DNA of 64,000 nucleotides from Bradyrhizobium canariense (lineage in GTDB: Bacteria > Pseudomonadota > Alphaproteobacteria > Rhizobiales > Xanthobacteraceae): the NCBI RefSeq assembly GCF_900105125.1, contig NZ_LT629750.1, forward strand, positions 2,728,001 to 2,792,000, in the 5' to 3' direction. Every line of letters starts with the position of its first letter. The stretch's first letter is position 1. The translations under genes were made by a program, and so were the position numbers. A model generated the notes under the pieces. The model saw only the letters and a list, made by a program, of their open reading frames with translations. It did no database searches and was not told the origin of the DNA. Positions 16,527-24,922 of this stretch are shown here, piece after piece.

Positions 16527-17303
16527 TCAGGCCGATTGTGCATTTTTCGGAGGCGCATATGCAATGGCAAACGGCCCGGATCGGTCAAAATGACTGAACT
16601 CGCCTTCCGCCTGGGCCAGACGATCCGCGATCGCCCACAGCGCCGCGGCATTCACGCCGAGCCCGATATGACTGGCGAGATAGACCTCGATATTCTCGGC
16701 GGTATCGGAAGGACGCAGCACGCTGGTTCGCCAGTTCACGATGCCGTCGGTGCGTGAATAGATCGATGTGGTGGGCATCGGCAGATCACCGGCAATCGCC
16801 ATTCGAAGCTCGGAAGCGTCATCGACGGTTTCACCTGACAGCGCCTCGTAGAGCCGGGTGGCGTTGGTCGCCCTCACATCGCCTGAAAAAGGGCTCCCGA
16901 GCGTGATGACGGAGCGAACGATGTCAGGCAGTTGCAGCGCGAGGTCGCGGGCATAGACGCCCCCCAGGCTCCATCCGATAATACTGACCTTGCGGCCGGT
17001 CGCAGTGTGAATCTCGGTGAGCCGATCCCGCAGCGCGGCCCGCATCCGCGAGACGCCGCCGACGTTACGACCCATTCGCCAGGCGTAAGTGTCGTATCCG
17101 AGGTCCCTCAGGTACCTCCGCATCGGCGCCATCGACAGATCGCTGGCAAGGAAGCCCGGCAATGCCAAAACAGGGTGACCATCGCCTTTCGGCGCGCGCA
17201 TCAAGAGCGGCGAAAGCAGCAGGCTGGCGTTGAACTCGAATATGCCTCTCGCCTCGGCCAGCATCAGCAACGGGCTGGGCGGGCGAAGTCGACGTTCTTC
17301 CAC
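16527..17303 (-). CDS. Alpha/beta hydrolase, paralogue of the hydrolase near paaX
   Basis: 258 residues from a GTG at 17303 with AGGAGG 7 bases upstream. The elbow GWSLGG puts Ser at about 112, with SRTDGI and ASHIGLG as candidate Asp and His regions. Residues such as GHPVLALPGFLASD and RSVITLGSPF are nearly shared with the protein at 2804-3574. It lies 53 bases before the WS/DGAT gene and 25 bases after the DUF6489 gene, so lipid ester turnover is the natural hypothesis. Confidence 0.85.
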   Translation of the reverse strand: MEERRLRPPSPLLMLAEARGIFEFNASLLLSPLLMRAPKGDGHPVLALPGFLASDLSMAPMRRYLRDLGYDTYAWRMGRNVGGVSRMRAALRDRLTEIHTATGRKVSIIGWSLGGVYARDLALQLPDIVRSVITLGSPFSGDVRATNATRLYEALSGETVDDASELRMAIAGDLPMPTTSIYSRTDGIVNWRTSVLRPSDTAENIEVYLASHIGLGVNAAALWAIADRLAQAEGEFSHFDRSGPFAIAYAPPKNAQSA

Positions 17304-17328
17304 CGGTGCCCTCCTGCCGTAACCGCGG

Positions 17329-17577
17329 CTACTTCTTTACACTCGAACCGCCGAGACCAGCCATGGTCACGAACATGTCCTGGAATCGTTCAGCGATCTT
17401 CGGATCAAAAGTGAACCAGCTCTGCATCAGTGATTCCGGCGAAATCTTCTCGATGTTGGCCATCAGCTGCTGCTGTAGCTTGTCCATCACAGCCGTTTGC
17501 ATCGGCTGCACATCCGGAAGCCCGATAAACTGCCGGGCTTCGAGCGGCGTGCAGTCGATCTCGATGTTTACCTTCAT
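17329..17577 (-). CDS. Small DUF6489-like protein
   Basis: 82 residues from the ATG at 17577 with AGGAGC about 6 bases upstream. The start MKVNIEIDCTPLEARQFIGL and PDVQPMQ match small alphaproteobacterial proteins I recognise as DUF6489; the rest is amphipathic (VMDKLQQQLMANIEKISPE) and ends in a Gly/Lys tail. No enzyme motif is visible. It heads the lipid cluster, so a granule- or lipid-associated accessory role is possible. The family name is recalled rather than searched. Confidence 0.7.
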   Translation of the reverse strand: MKVNIEIDCTPLEARQFIGLPDVQPMQTAVMDKLQQQLMANIEKISPESLMQSWFTFDPKIAERFQDMFVTMAGLGGSSVKK

Positions 17578-17691
17578 GTCCGCTCCTGATCGCGATGTGC
17601 CTGCCTGCAACAGTATCACCGCGACAGGCCGGGTCACGCAAGCAGCCTGTCAGGACCAAGCAGGACGCACCGCAACATTCGCCTGCTATGG

Positions 17692-18945
17692 TCAACCGAA
17701 GCGCTCGACGGCATAGGGCTTGGGATCGGCAAACGGCGTCTCGCCGGTCATCATCTCCGCCAGCAGGCGGCCGGTTGCCGGGCCAAGGGTCAGACCGTGA
17801 TGCTGGTGCCCGAAATCGAACCAGAGACCGGGATGGCGGGGCGCCTTGCCGATCACGGGTATCATATCGGGCAAACACGGCCGCGCGCCCTTCCATGGCT
17901 CGGCATCGATCGCATCGCCCAGCGGAAACATGGCGCGCGCACGCGGCAAAGCCTGCTGAACCTGGATCGGCGAAGGCGGCGCGTCGCGGCGAGCAAACTC
18001 CACGCCCGTGGTGAGACGGATGCCGCGATTCATCGGGGCCAGCAGATAACCATTGTCTGAATCGAGAACCGGATGATTGAGCACGGCATTGCCGCCTGGC
18101 GCCAGATGCAGGTGATAACCGCGCTTGACGCCAAGCGGGATGGAATAGCCGAGCGGGCGAAACACCAGGTCCGACCAGGGCCCCAACGCCACGACCACTT
18201 CACGCGCGACCACCGTGCCATTGGCGCCGCTCACGCGCCAGCCGCGCGCGGATTGTTCGAGGGTTCGCGCGTCGCCCACGACAAAGCGTCCGCCCTTGCG
18301 CTCGAACAGCGACGCATAGGCCTTGGCCAACCCGCCGGGGTCGGGAATGAAGCCGGGCGCCGGAAAATAAACCGCGCCCGTGAAATCCCCGGTCAGATTC
18401 GGCTCCCGCTCCGCGATCGCCTTGCTGTCGAGAACTTCGCCTTCGACGCCAAACTGCTTCGCGCGATCGAGATCGCCGACGGCATTTGCCAGCGTTGCGT
18501 CGGTGCGAAATAATTTGATCCAGCCGGTCCGCCGCAGCAATTCCGGTACTTCGGCTTCCGCAATGAGCGCCTCATGCTCGATCAGGCTGCGCCGGATCAA
18601 GGGCAGTTCGGCCATCGCGCTGTGCAGTGCCCGTTCCGGCGAAGATGCCAGGAAGTAGCGCACTAGCCATGGCAGATAGGATGGCACATCGGAAAGCTGA
18701 TAGCGAACCTGCGGCGCGCGATTCATCGCGTATTGCAGGATCTGGCCGAAATCCCGGGGAAACATATAGGGGAAAACCGAGGCGGACTCGATCAACCCGG
18801 CATTTCCGAAGCTGGTCTCCTCGCCGGCGCGGGCGTGCCGGTCGACCAGGATCACATCCCGCCCCCGCTTCTGCAGATGCAAGGCGGCGCCGACGCCGAC
18901 CATACCCGCGCCCAGGACAACAACATCCGCCTTTAATTCCGCCAT
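17692..18945 (-). CDS. FAD-dependent oxidoreductase, D-amino-acid dehydrogenase (DadA)-like
   Basis: 417 residues. The N-terminal Rossmann motif VLGAGMVGVGAALHLQKRG binds FAD, followed by the DAO-fold pattern EETSFGNAGLI and the C-terminal GHQHHGLTLGPATGR segment. Length and motifs match membrane-associated D-amino-acid dehydrogenases that pass electrons to quinones, although glycine/sarcosine-type substrates cannot be excluded. It is divergent from the peptide-importer operon with 191 bases between starts, which suggests a link to uptake of (D-)peptides. Confidence 0.85.
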   Translation of the reverse strand: MAELKADVVVLGAGMVGVGAALHLQKRGRDVILVDRHARAGEETSFGNAGLIESASVFPYMFPRDFGQILQYAMNRAPQVRYQLSDVPSYLPWLVRYFLASSPERALHSAMAELPLIRRSLIEHEALIAEAEVPELLRRTGWIKLFRTDATLANAVGDLDRAKQFGVEGEVLDSKAIAEREPNLTGDFTGAVYFPAPGFIPDPGGLAKAYASLFERKGGRFVVGDARTLEQSARGWRVSGANGTVVAREVVVALGPWSDLVFRPLGYSIPLGVKRGYHLHLAPGGNAVLNHPVLDSDNGYLLAPMNRGIRLTTGVEFARRDAPPSPIQVQQALPRARAMFPLGDAIDAEPWKGARPCLPDMIPVIGKAPRHPGLWFDFGHQHHGLTLGPATGRLLAEMMTGETPFADPKPYAVERFG

Positions 18946-19136
18946 CCGCCAATCCGAAAGTTGAATGTAACGCGCTCAGTATCGTTGCTTATGGTCATGC
19001 TAGTGATGACGGCATGGTCGCGCAAACCGGTTTTGACCGTGGAATCGCGCTTGCGTGGCAGCCAAACTCTGGCAACATGGATCGGCAATCGCTCTCGATA
19101 TTGCTGGGAATAGCGGGTCACGGAGAACGGGGACAC

Positions 19137-20732
19137 ATGCGGGTACGTCAAATCTTGCTTGCGGCGACCACCGCGTCGATCATGGCTTTTGCGATGACGC
19201 CGGCATCGGCCCAGACCTTGCGCTACGCCAACCAGGGCGATCTCAAGTCGCTTGATCCCGATACGCTCAATGAAACCACCACCCACGCCCATCTCGGGCA
19301 GGTCTATGAAGGACTTGTCGCCCGCGATAAGGATCTGAAGATTGTCCCCGCGCTGGCGGAAAGCTGGGAAACGCCGGAGCCGACGCGCTGGCGATTTCAT
19401 CTGCGCAAGAATATCAAGTTCCAGAACGGCGATCCCTTCACCGCCGACGACGTCGTGTTCTCGGCCGACCGCGTTCGCGCCAAGGGCTCGAACCTGCAGA
19501 CCCGTATCGATGCCGATGTGAAGGTCGTCAAGGTCGACGACTACACGGTGGATTTCGTCCTGACCAAGCCAAATCCCATTCTGAATTCGCAATGGGACAC
19601 CTGGTACATCATGGACAAGAAGTGGTGCGAGGAGAACAACGCGGTGGCGCCGACGCCGGCCTCCGCCACGTCGCCAAGCTACGCCTCGCTTCATGCCAAC
19701 GGCACCGGTCCATTCATGATCGAAAGCCATCAGCCCGGCGTGAAAACTGTATTCAAGCCCAACCCGAACTGGTGGCGAAAGCCCGAACACAATCTCAAGG
19801 AAATCGTCTTCACGCCGATCGCCTCCGATGCGACGCGCGTCGCAGCACTGCTGTCAGGCGAAGTCGATATCATCGAGCCTGTTCCGATTCAGGATATTTC
19901 GCGCGTGGATGCGAGCCCCAACGCGCAGGTGCTGAAAGGGCCGGAACTGCGAACCATCTTTCTCGGCTTTGACCAGACCCGCGACGAACTTTTGTATTCG
20001 AACGTCAAGGGGAAAAATCCTTTCAAGGACGTCCGCGTCCGCGAAGCCTTCTACAAGGCGATCGACATCGACCTGATCAAGAACCGCGTGATGCGCGGGC
20101 TCTCGACCCCGTCGGCGCTGATGATCGCACCGCAGCTATTCGCACTTTCCAAGGATTTCACGCGGCCGAAATTCGATCCCGTCGAAGCCAAGAAGCTCCT
20201 GACCGAGGCGGGATATCCTGACGGTTTCGAAGTCACCATGGACTGCCCGAATGACCGCTACGTCAATGATGCCGCGATCTGCCAGGCTGTGGTCGGCATG
20301 CTGGCCCGCATCGGCGTCAAGATCGACCTGCTGGCGCAGCCCAAGGCGCAGTACTTCGCCAAGATCCTCAAGCCCGGTGGCTATCAGACCTCCTTCTACA
20401 TGCTGGGCTGGACGCCCGGCACGCTCGACTCGCACAACGTGATGTACGACATCATGGGCTGCCGCGACGACCCCAAATCCCCGCGCGGCGAAACCAACCT
20501 CGGCGGTTACTGCAACAAGGATTTCGATGCCCTCACAGACAAGGTGTTGCAGGAGACCGACACCGACAAGCGCAATCAACTGATCAAGCAGGCTTTCGAA
20601 ATCGCCAACAAGGACTACGCCTATATTCCCCTGCATCAGCAGGCTCTGGCCTGGGGCGTGTCGAAAAAACTGAAAGTAGTGCAGCGCGCCGACAATCAGG
20701 TGCTGCCCTACTGGATGACCAAACAGGAATAG
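19137..20732 (+). CDS. Peptide-type ABC transporter substrate-binding protein (SBP_bac_5)
   Basis: 531 residues from the ATG at 19137. The signal peptide MRVRQILLAATTASIMAFA... ends at ASA-QT, after which LRYANQGDLKSLDPDT and TPEPTRWRFHLRKNIKFQNGD match the DppA/OppA family. It is periplasmic. An upstream in-frame start would add a non-signal extension and is rejected. Its stop is followed by a hairpin with a T-run before the permease gene, which would favour more binding protein than permease. Ligand may be peptides, glutathione or other amines. Confidence 0.9.
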   Translation: MRVRQILLAATTASIMAFAMTPASAQTLRYANQGDLKSLDPDTLNETTTHAHLGQVYEGLVARDKDLKIVPALAESWETPEPTRWRFHLRKNIKFQNGDPFTADDVVFSADRVRAKGSNLQTRIDADVKVVKVDDYTVDFVLTKPNPILNSQWDTWYIMDKKWCEENNAVAPTPASATSPSYASLHANGTGPFMIESHQPGVKTVFKPNPNWWRKPEHNLKEIVFTPIASDATRVAALLSGEVDIIEPVPIQDISRVDASPNAQVLKGPELRTIFLGFDQTRDELLYSNVKGKNPFKDVRVREAFYKAIDIDLIKNRVMRGLSTPSALMIAPQLFALSKDFTRPKFDPVEAKKLLTEAGYPDGFEVTMDCPNDRYVNDAAICQAVVGMLARIGVKIDLLAQPKAQYFAKILKPGGYQTSFYMLGWTPGTLDSHNVMYDIMGCRDDPKSPRGETNLGGYCNKDFDALTDKVLQETDTDKRNQLIKQAFEIANKDYAYIPLHQQALAWGVSKKLKVVQRADNQVLPYWMTKQE

Positions 20733-20750
20733 GACAGTTGCCGCAGAAGG

Positions 20751-20779
20751 TCCCGGAGCTCAGCGCTTCCGGGATTTTT
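20751..20779 (+). terminator. Intercistronic hairpin/attenuator behind the first binding protein gene
   Basis: TCCCGGA (20751-20757) pairs with TCCGGGA (20768-20774), extended by weaker pairs, and is followed by TTTTT. It lies 18 bases after the binding-protein stop and 55 before the permease start, so it probably acts as a partial terminator within the operon. Confidence 0.8.
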
Positions 20780-20833
20780 CATTTGGGGTTCGCGATGAGG
20801 CGCGCCCCGTCAAAAAAGAAGTGAAAGGAACCT

Positions 20834-21814
20834 ATGCTCGCTTTCACTCTCCGCCGGGCGATCCAGGCCATCGGCGTCATGATCGCGGTCGGGATCATAT
20901 CGTTTTCGATGTTCCGCTTCGCCGGCGATCCGGTCAATCAGATCGTCTCGCTCGACACGCCGCCGGCCGAGCGCGCCGCGGTCCGCAAGTCGCTCGGTCT
21001 GGACGATCCCGTGCTGGTGCAGTTCGCGCGCTACTTCGGCAACGCGATGCAGTTCAAGTTCGGCGTGTCCTACCAGTTCCGCCAGCCGGTCGCCAACCTC
21101 CTGATGGAGCGCGCGCCCGCAACGCTGGAACTCGCGGCCTGCGCCACGGTGTTCGCGATGGTGTTCGGCATCCTGATGGGCGTCTATTCGGCGCTTCGGC
21201 GCGACAGCGTTCTTGCAAAACTGTTCCAGGCGATATCGCTGATCGGAATCTCGTTACCGACCTTCCTGATCGGCATCCTCTTGATCTACCTGTTTGCCGT
21301 GACATTGGGCTGGCTGCCCTCATTCGGACGCGGCGACGTCGTGCGGATCGGCTGGTGGACCACCGGGCTGCTCACGGTCTCGGGACTCAAGGCCCTGATC
21401 ATGCCGTCGATTACGCTCGGCCTGTTCCAGATGACGCTGATCATGCGGCTGGTACGGGCCGAGATGCTCGAGGTGCTGCGTACCGATTACATTCGCTTTG
21501 CGCGGGCGCGCGGATTGACGACGCGGGCGATCCATTTCGGTCACGCGCTGAAGAACACCCTGGTTCCCGTCATTACCGTTGCCGGCCTGCAGTTTGGCTC
21601 GGTTATTGCATTTGCGATCATCACTGAAACCGTATTCCAGTGGCCGGGCATGGGACTGTTGTTCCTGCAGGCGGTGCAGAATGTCGATATTCCGATCATG
21701 GCCGCGTACCTGCTGATGGTGTCCCTGATCTTCGTCACCATCAATCTCGTGGTCGATATCCTCTACACGGTGGTCGATCCGCGCCTGCGCTCGACCATCG
21801 GCCGTCCGGCGTAA
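20834..21814 (+). CDS. Peptide ABC transporter permease, DppB type
   Basis: 326 residues with about six membrane segments and the BPD_transp_1 EAA loop (LEVLRTDYIRFARARGL, then HALKNTLVPVITVAGL). The N-terminal RRAIQAIGVMIAVGIISF helix and the GDPVNQI segment are DppB-like. AAAGGAA lies just upstream of the ATG. It forms the inner-membrane channel with the next gene, 14 bases downstream. Confidence 0.92.
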   Translation: MLAFTLRRAIQAIGVMIAVGIISFSMFRFAGDPVNQIVSLDTPPAERAAVRKSLGLDDPVLVQFARYFGNAMQFKFGVSYQFRQPVANLLMERAPATLELAACATVFAMVFGILMGVYSALRRDSVLAKLFQAISLIGISLPTFLIGILLIYLFAVTLGWLPSFGRGDVVRIGWWTTGLLTVSGLKALIMPSITLGLFQMTLIMRLVRAEMLEVLRTDYIRFARARGLTTRAIHFGHALKNTLVPVITVAGLQFGSVIAFAIITETVFQWPGMGLLFLQAVQNVDIPIMAAYLLMVSLIFVTINLVVDILYTVVDPRLRSTIGRPA

Positions 21815-21828
21815 AGGCGAGATATCCC

Positions 21829-22803
21829 ATGTCCGAAAGCGTCGTTCCGCACCAGGCCGAACCGAGCGCGTCCCGCGCGCGGTTGTCCGCTGGTGGCTGG
21901 TTCAGGCGCGCGCTCGACAGCGACGTATTCTATTCGTTCCGTCGCTCCCGCCTCACCATGGTCGCGGCCGCCGTGACCGTGCTTTTTTTTCTGGTTGCGA
22001 TCCTGGCTCCCGTTCTTGCCGTGCAAAATCCGTTCGATCCGGCGCAGCTCCAACTGATGAATTCGCGGATCGCGCCGTTATGGACCGCTGATGGTCAAAG
22101 CCCGTTCCTGCTCGGCACCGATGAGCAGGGCCGCGATGTCCTCTCCGCCATCCTTTACGGCTTGCGCATTTCGCTGACCGTCGGTGTTCTCGGCGTGCTG
22201 TTCGCGGGAACGCTGGGCATCTTGCTGGGACTCATTGCCGGTTATCTCGGCGGCCCTATCGACAGCCTGATCATGCGGATCGCCGATGTGCAGTTGACCT
22301 TCCCTGCCATTCTGATCGCGCTGCTCATCAACGGCGTCGTCAAATCGGTATTCGGCAATCGGCTCGACGCGATGAGTACGCTCGCGGTTCTGGTGTTTGC
22401 GATCGGGTTGAGTTTCTGGGTGCAATATGCCCGCACCGTGCGTGGCTCGGTCATGGTGGAGAAGAACCGGGATTACGTCGCGGCGGCGCAATTGATCGGC
22501 CTTCCCGCGCCTGTGATCATGCTGCGGCACATCCTGCCGAACACGATGGGACCGATCCTGGTGATCGCCACTATCAATCTGGCGCTCGCGATCATCACGG
22601 AGGCGACATTGTCGTTTCTGGGCGCCGGCATGCCCGATACCATGCCATCGCTTGGCACCTTGATCCGGATCGGCAACAATTATCTGTTCTCGGGTGAATG
22701 GTGGATTGTCGCCTTCCCCGGCTTTGCGCTTGCGGCGCTGATCCTCTCCATCAATCTGCTCGGCGACTGGCTGCGCGACGCGCTCAATCCGAAACTCCGA
22801 TGA
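21829..22803 (+). CDS. Peptide ABC transporter permease, DppC type
   Basis: 324 residues from the ATG at 21829 (AAGGCGAG upstream). It has the DppC N-terminal OppC_N region (SRLTMVAAAVTVLFFLVAILAP), the LLGTDEQGRDVLSAILYG signature, and the EAA loop EKNRDYVAAAQLIGLPAP. About six membrane segments. It partners the preceding DppB-type permease. Confidence 0.92.
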   Translation: MSESVVPHQAEPSASRARLSAGGWFRRALDSDVFYSFRRSRLTMVAAAVTVLFFLVAILAPVLAVQNPFDPAQLQLMNSRIAPLWTADGQSPFLLGTDEQGRDVLSAILYGLRISLTVGVLGVLFAGTLGILLGLIAGYLGGPIDSLIMRIADVQLTFPAILIALLINGVVKSVFGNRLDAMSTLAVLVFAIGLSFWVQYARTVRGSVMVEKNRDYVAAAQLIGLPAPVIMLRHILPNTMGPILVIATINLALAIITEATLSFLGAGMPDTMPSLGTLIRIGNNYLFSGEWWIVAFPGFALAALILSINLLGDWLRDALNPKLR

Positions 22804-22834
22804 GAAGTGCTGCAACTTCCGACGGTCTGACCGC

Positions 22835-23821
22835 ATGACCGAACCCGTTCTTTCCGTGCGTAACCTCGAGGTGGAATTCGTCACCCGCCGCAGCGTGCTG
22901 CGCGCGATCGACGGCATCTCCTTCGATATCGCCAAGGGCGAAGTGCTGGGCGTGGTCGGCGAATCCGGCGCCGGAAAATCCGTCACGGGGCTTGCGGTCA
23001 TCGGCCTGATCGATCCGCCCGGCCGCATTGCCGGCGGCGAGATCCGTCTGTCCGGTCTGCGGATCGACAATCTGCGGCCTGAGGAAATCCGCAAAATCCG
23101 CGGCAAACGGATCGGGATGATCTTTCAGGATCCGCTGACCAGCCTCAATCCGCTGTATCGCGTCGGCGATCAACTGGTCGAGACCATCAGGACCCATCTC
23201 AGTCTTACAGAAACCGCCGCGCGCAAACGCGCCATCGACCTGCTCGCCGAAGTCGGCATTCCCGCGCCCGACAAGCGCATCGATGCCTATCCGCATGAAT
23301 TCTCCGGCGGGATGCGCCAGCGCGTCGTCATCGCGCTTGCGATTTGCGCCGAGCCGGAATTGATCATTGCGGACGAGCCGACCACGGCGCTCGATGTCTC
23401 GGTGCAGGCGCAGATCATCGCGCTGATCAAGCGTCTCGGACGCGACCACGGCACCGCCGTGATGCTGGTGACTCACGACATGGGCGTGATCGCCGAGACC
23501 TCGGATCGCGTCGCCGTGATGTATTCCGGCCGCATCGCCGAGATCGGTCCGGTGCAGGATGTCGTGCAGAATCCGCTGCACCCCTACGCCAAGGGCCTGA
23601 TGGGCGCGATCCCGACGCTTGCGGGCGACGCCGCCCGCCTGGTCCAGATCCCGGGCTCGATGCCACGGCTTTCCGCAATCCCGCCCGGCTGCTCGTTCAA
23701 TCCGCGCTGCGCGTTTGCGTTCGATCGCTGCCGGGTCGAACGGCCGGAGCCGATCAGGCATGGCGCGCAATCCGTCGCCTGCCATCTCTACGACGCTGCC
23801 GCGAAGGAAACCGCAGCATGA
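22835..23821 (+). CDS. Peptide ABC transporter ATPase, DppD/OppD type
   Basis: 328 residues. Walker A GESGAGKS near 47-54, signature SGGMRQR, Walker B LIIADEPTTALD and H-loop LVTHD are all intact. The C-terminal oligopeptide domain PGCSFNPRCAFAFDRC carries the Cys residues typical of OppD/DppD. Its stop overlaps the start of the next ATPase (ATGA). It is one of only two ATPases in a cluster with four permeases. Confidence 0.93.
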   Translation: MTEPVLSVRNLEVEFVTRRSVLRAIDGISFDIAKGEVLGVVGESGAGKSVTGLAVIGLIDPPGRIAGGEIRLSGLRIDNLRPEEIRKIRGKRIGMIFQDPLTSLNPLYRVGDQLVETIRTHLSLTETAARKRAIDLLAEVGIPAPDKRIDAYPHEFSGGMRQRVVIALAICAEPELIIADEPTTALDVSVQAQIIALIKRLGRDHGTAVMLVTHDMGVIAETSDRVAVMYSGRIAEIGPVQDVVQNPLHPYAKGLMGAIPTLAGDAARLVQIPGSMPRLSAIPPGCSFNPRCAFAFDRCRVERPEPIRHGAQSVACHLYDAAAKETAA

Positions 23822-24819
23822 CATCGGCGCCCTTCATCGACGTCAAAAATCTGCGTCGCGTGTTCGACGTCTCGAAGCCGTGGCTGAACCGAGTGCTCGA
23901 GGGTGGCCATCTGGAATTTCTCAAGGCGGTCGACGGCGTGACCTTCGACATCAAGCGGGGGGAGACGTTCGCGCTGGTCGGCGAATCCGGCTCGGGAAAA
24001 ACCACCGTTGCCCGAATGGTCGTCGGGTTATTGCCGCCGACGTCAGGCGAAGTGGTCATCGACGGTGTCTCGATGAGCGACCCCCGCCAAGCGCAAGCGC
24101 GCCGGCTGCTGCGCCGCCGGATCCAGATGATCTTCCAGGATCCCTATGCGAGCCTCAACCCCCGCTTCCGGGTCGATGCCATTGTTGCCGAACCGATACG
24201 GGCATTCGATCTGATCCAGGGCGAGCGCAACATTCAGGCGCGCGTCGGTGAGTTGCTGAATCTGGTCGGCCTGCATGCCGACGATGGCTGGAAATATCCG
24301 CACGAATTTTCCGGCGGTCAACGGCAGCGGATCGCGATCGCCCGTGCACTGGCATCCGAGGCCGAGTTCATCGTCTGCGACGAGCCGACCTCGGCGCTCG
24401 ACGTGTCGGTGCAGGCGCAGATCCTGAACCTGATGCGCGACCTGCAGGACAAATTCGGTCTCACCTACCTCTTCATCAGTCACAACCTCGCCGTGGTCAG
24501 GCACATGGCGAGCCGCATCGGCGTGATGTATCTCGGCCGTATCGTCGAGATCGCGGAGGGCCGCGAATTGTTCAGCCGCCCGCGAATGCCCTACACCAAA
24601 ATGCTGCTCGGTGCAGTGCCGGATCTGGCGATGTCGGGCCGCCAGCGGATTCCGGTCAAGGGCGAAATTCCCAATCCGATCGATCCGCCTGCCGGCTGCG
24701 CATTCAATCCGCGCTGCCCGCTGGTGTTCGACCGCTGCCGCAAAGAGGTCCCGGCGCTGATCGACGGCGTTGCCTGCCACGCCGTTAACAATCCAGTACC
24801 TGTGGCTGCGCCCGCATGA
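23818..24819 (+). CDS. Peptide ABC transporter ATPase, DppF/OppF type
   Basis: 333 residues from the ATG at 23818, which overlaps the previous stop by four bases. Walker A GESGSGKTT, signature SGGQRQRIAIARAL, Walker B FIVCDEPTSALD, H-loop FISHN and the C-terminal PAGCAFNPRCPLVFDRC domain are intact. It would pair with the preceding OppD-type ATPase. Translational coupling suggests a 1:1 heterodimer. Confidence 0.93.
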   Translation: MTSAPFIDVKNLRRVFDVSKPWLNRVLEGGHLEFLKAVDGVTFDIKRGETFALVGESGSGKTTVARMVVGLLPPTSGEVVIDGVSMSDPRQAQARRLLRRRIQMIFQDPYASLNPRFRVDAIVAEPIRAFDLIQGERNIQARVGELLNLVGLHADDGWKYPHEFSGGQRQRIAIARALASEAEFIVCDEPTSALDVSVQAQILNLMRDLQDKFGLTYLFISHNLAVVRHMASRIGVMYLGRIVEIAEGRELFSRPRMPYTKMLLGAVPDLAMSGRQRIPVKGEIPNPIDPPAGCAFNPRCPLVFDRCRKEVPALIDGVACHAVNNPVPVAAPA

Positions 24820-24922
24820 TCACGGGGATGCGAGCAAAGCGTTGTTTCGGAGCGGTTGGCAGCACGCCCGCCCTGTGGTCAAGTGCGCCCGCACCACGAC
24901 GCCAGCGAAATGATGGATTCCA

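Noticed and set aside
18627..19136. N-terminal extension of about 170 residues on the first peptide-binding protein
   Set aside because: The extension overlaps the DadA-like gene in antisense and would bury an evident signal peptide that begins at 19137.
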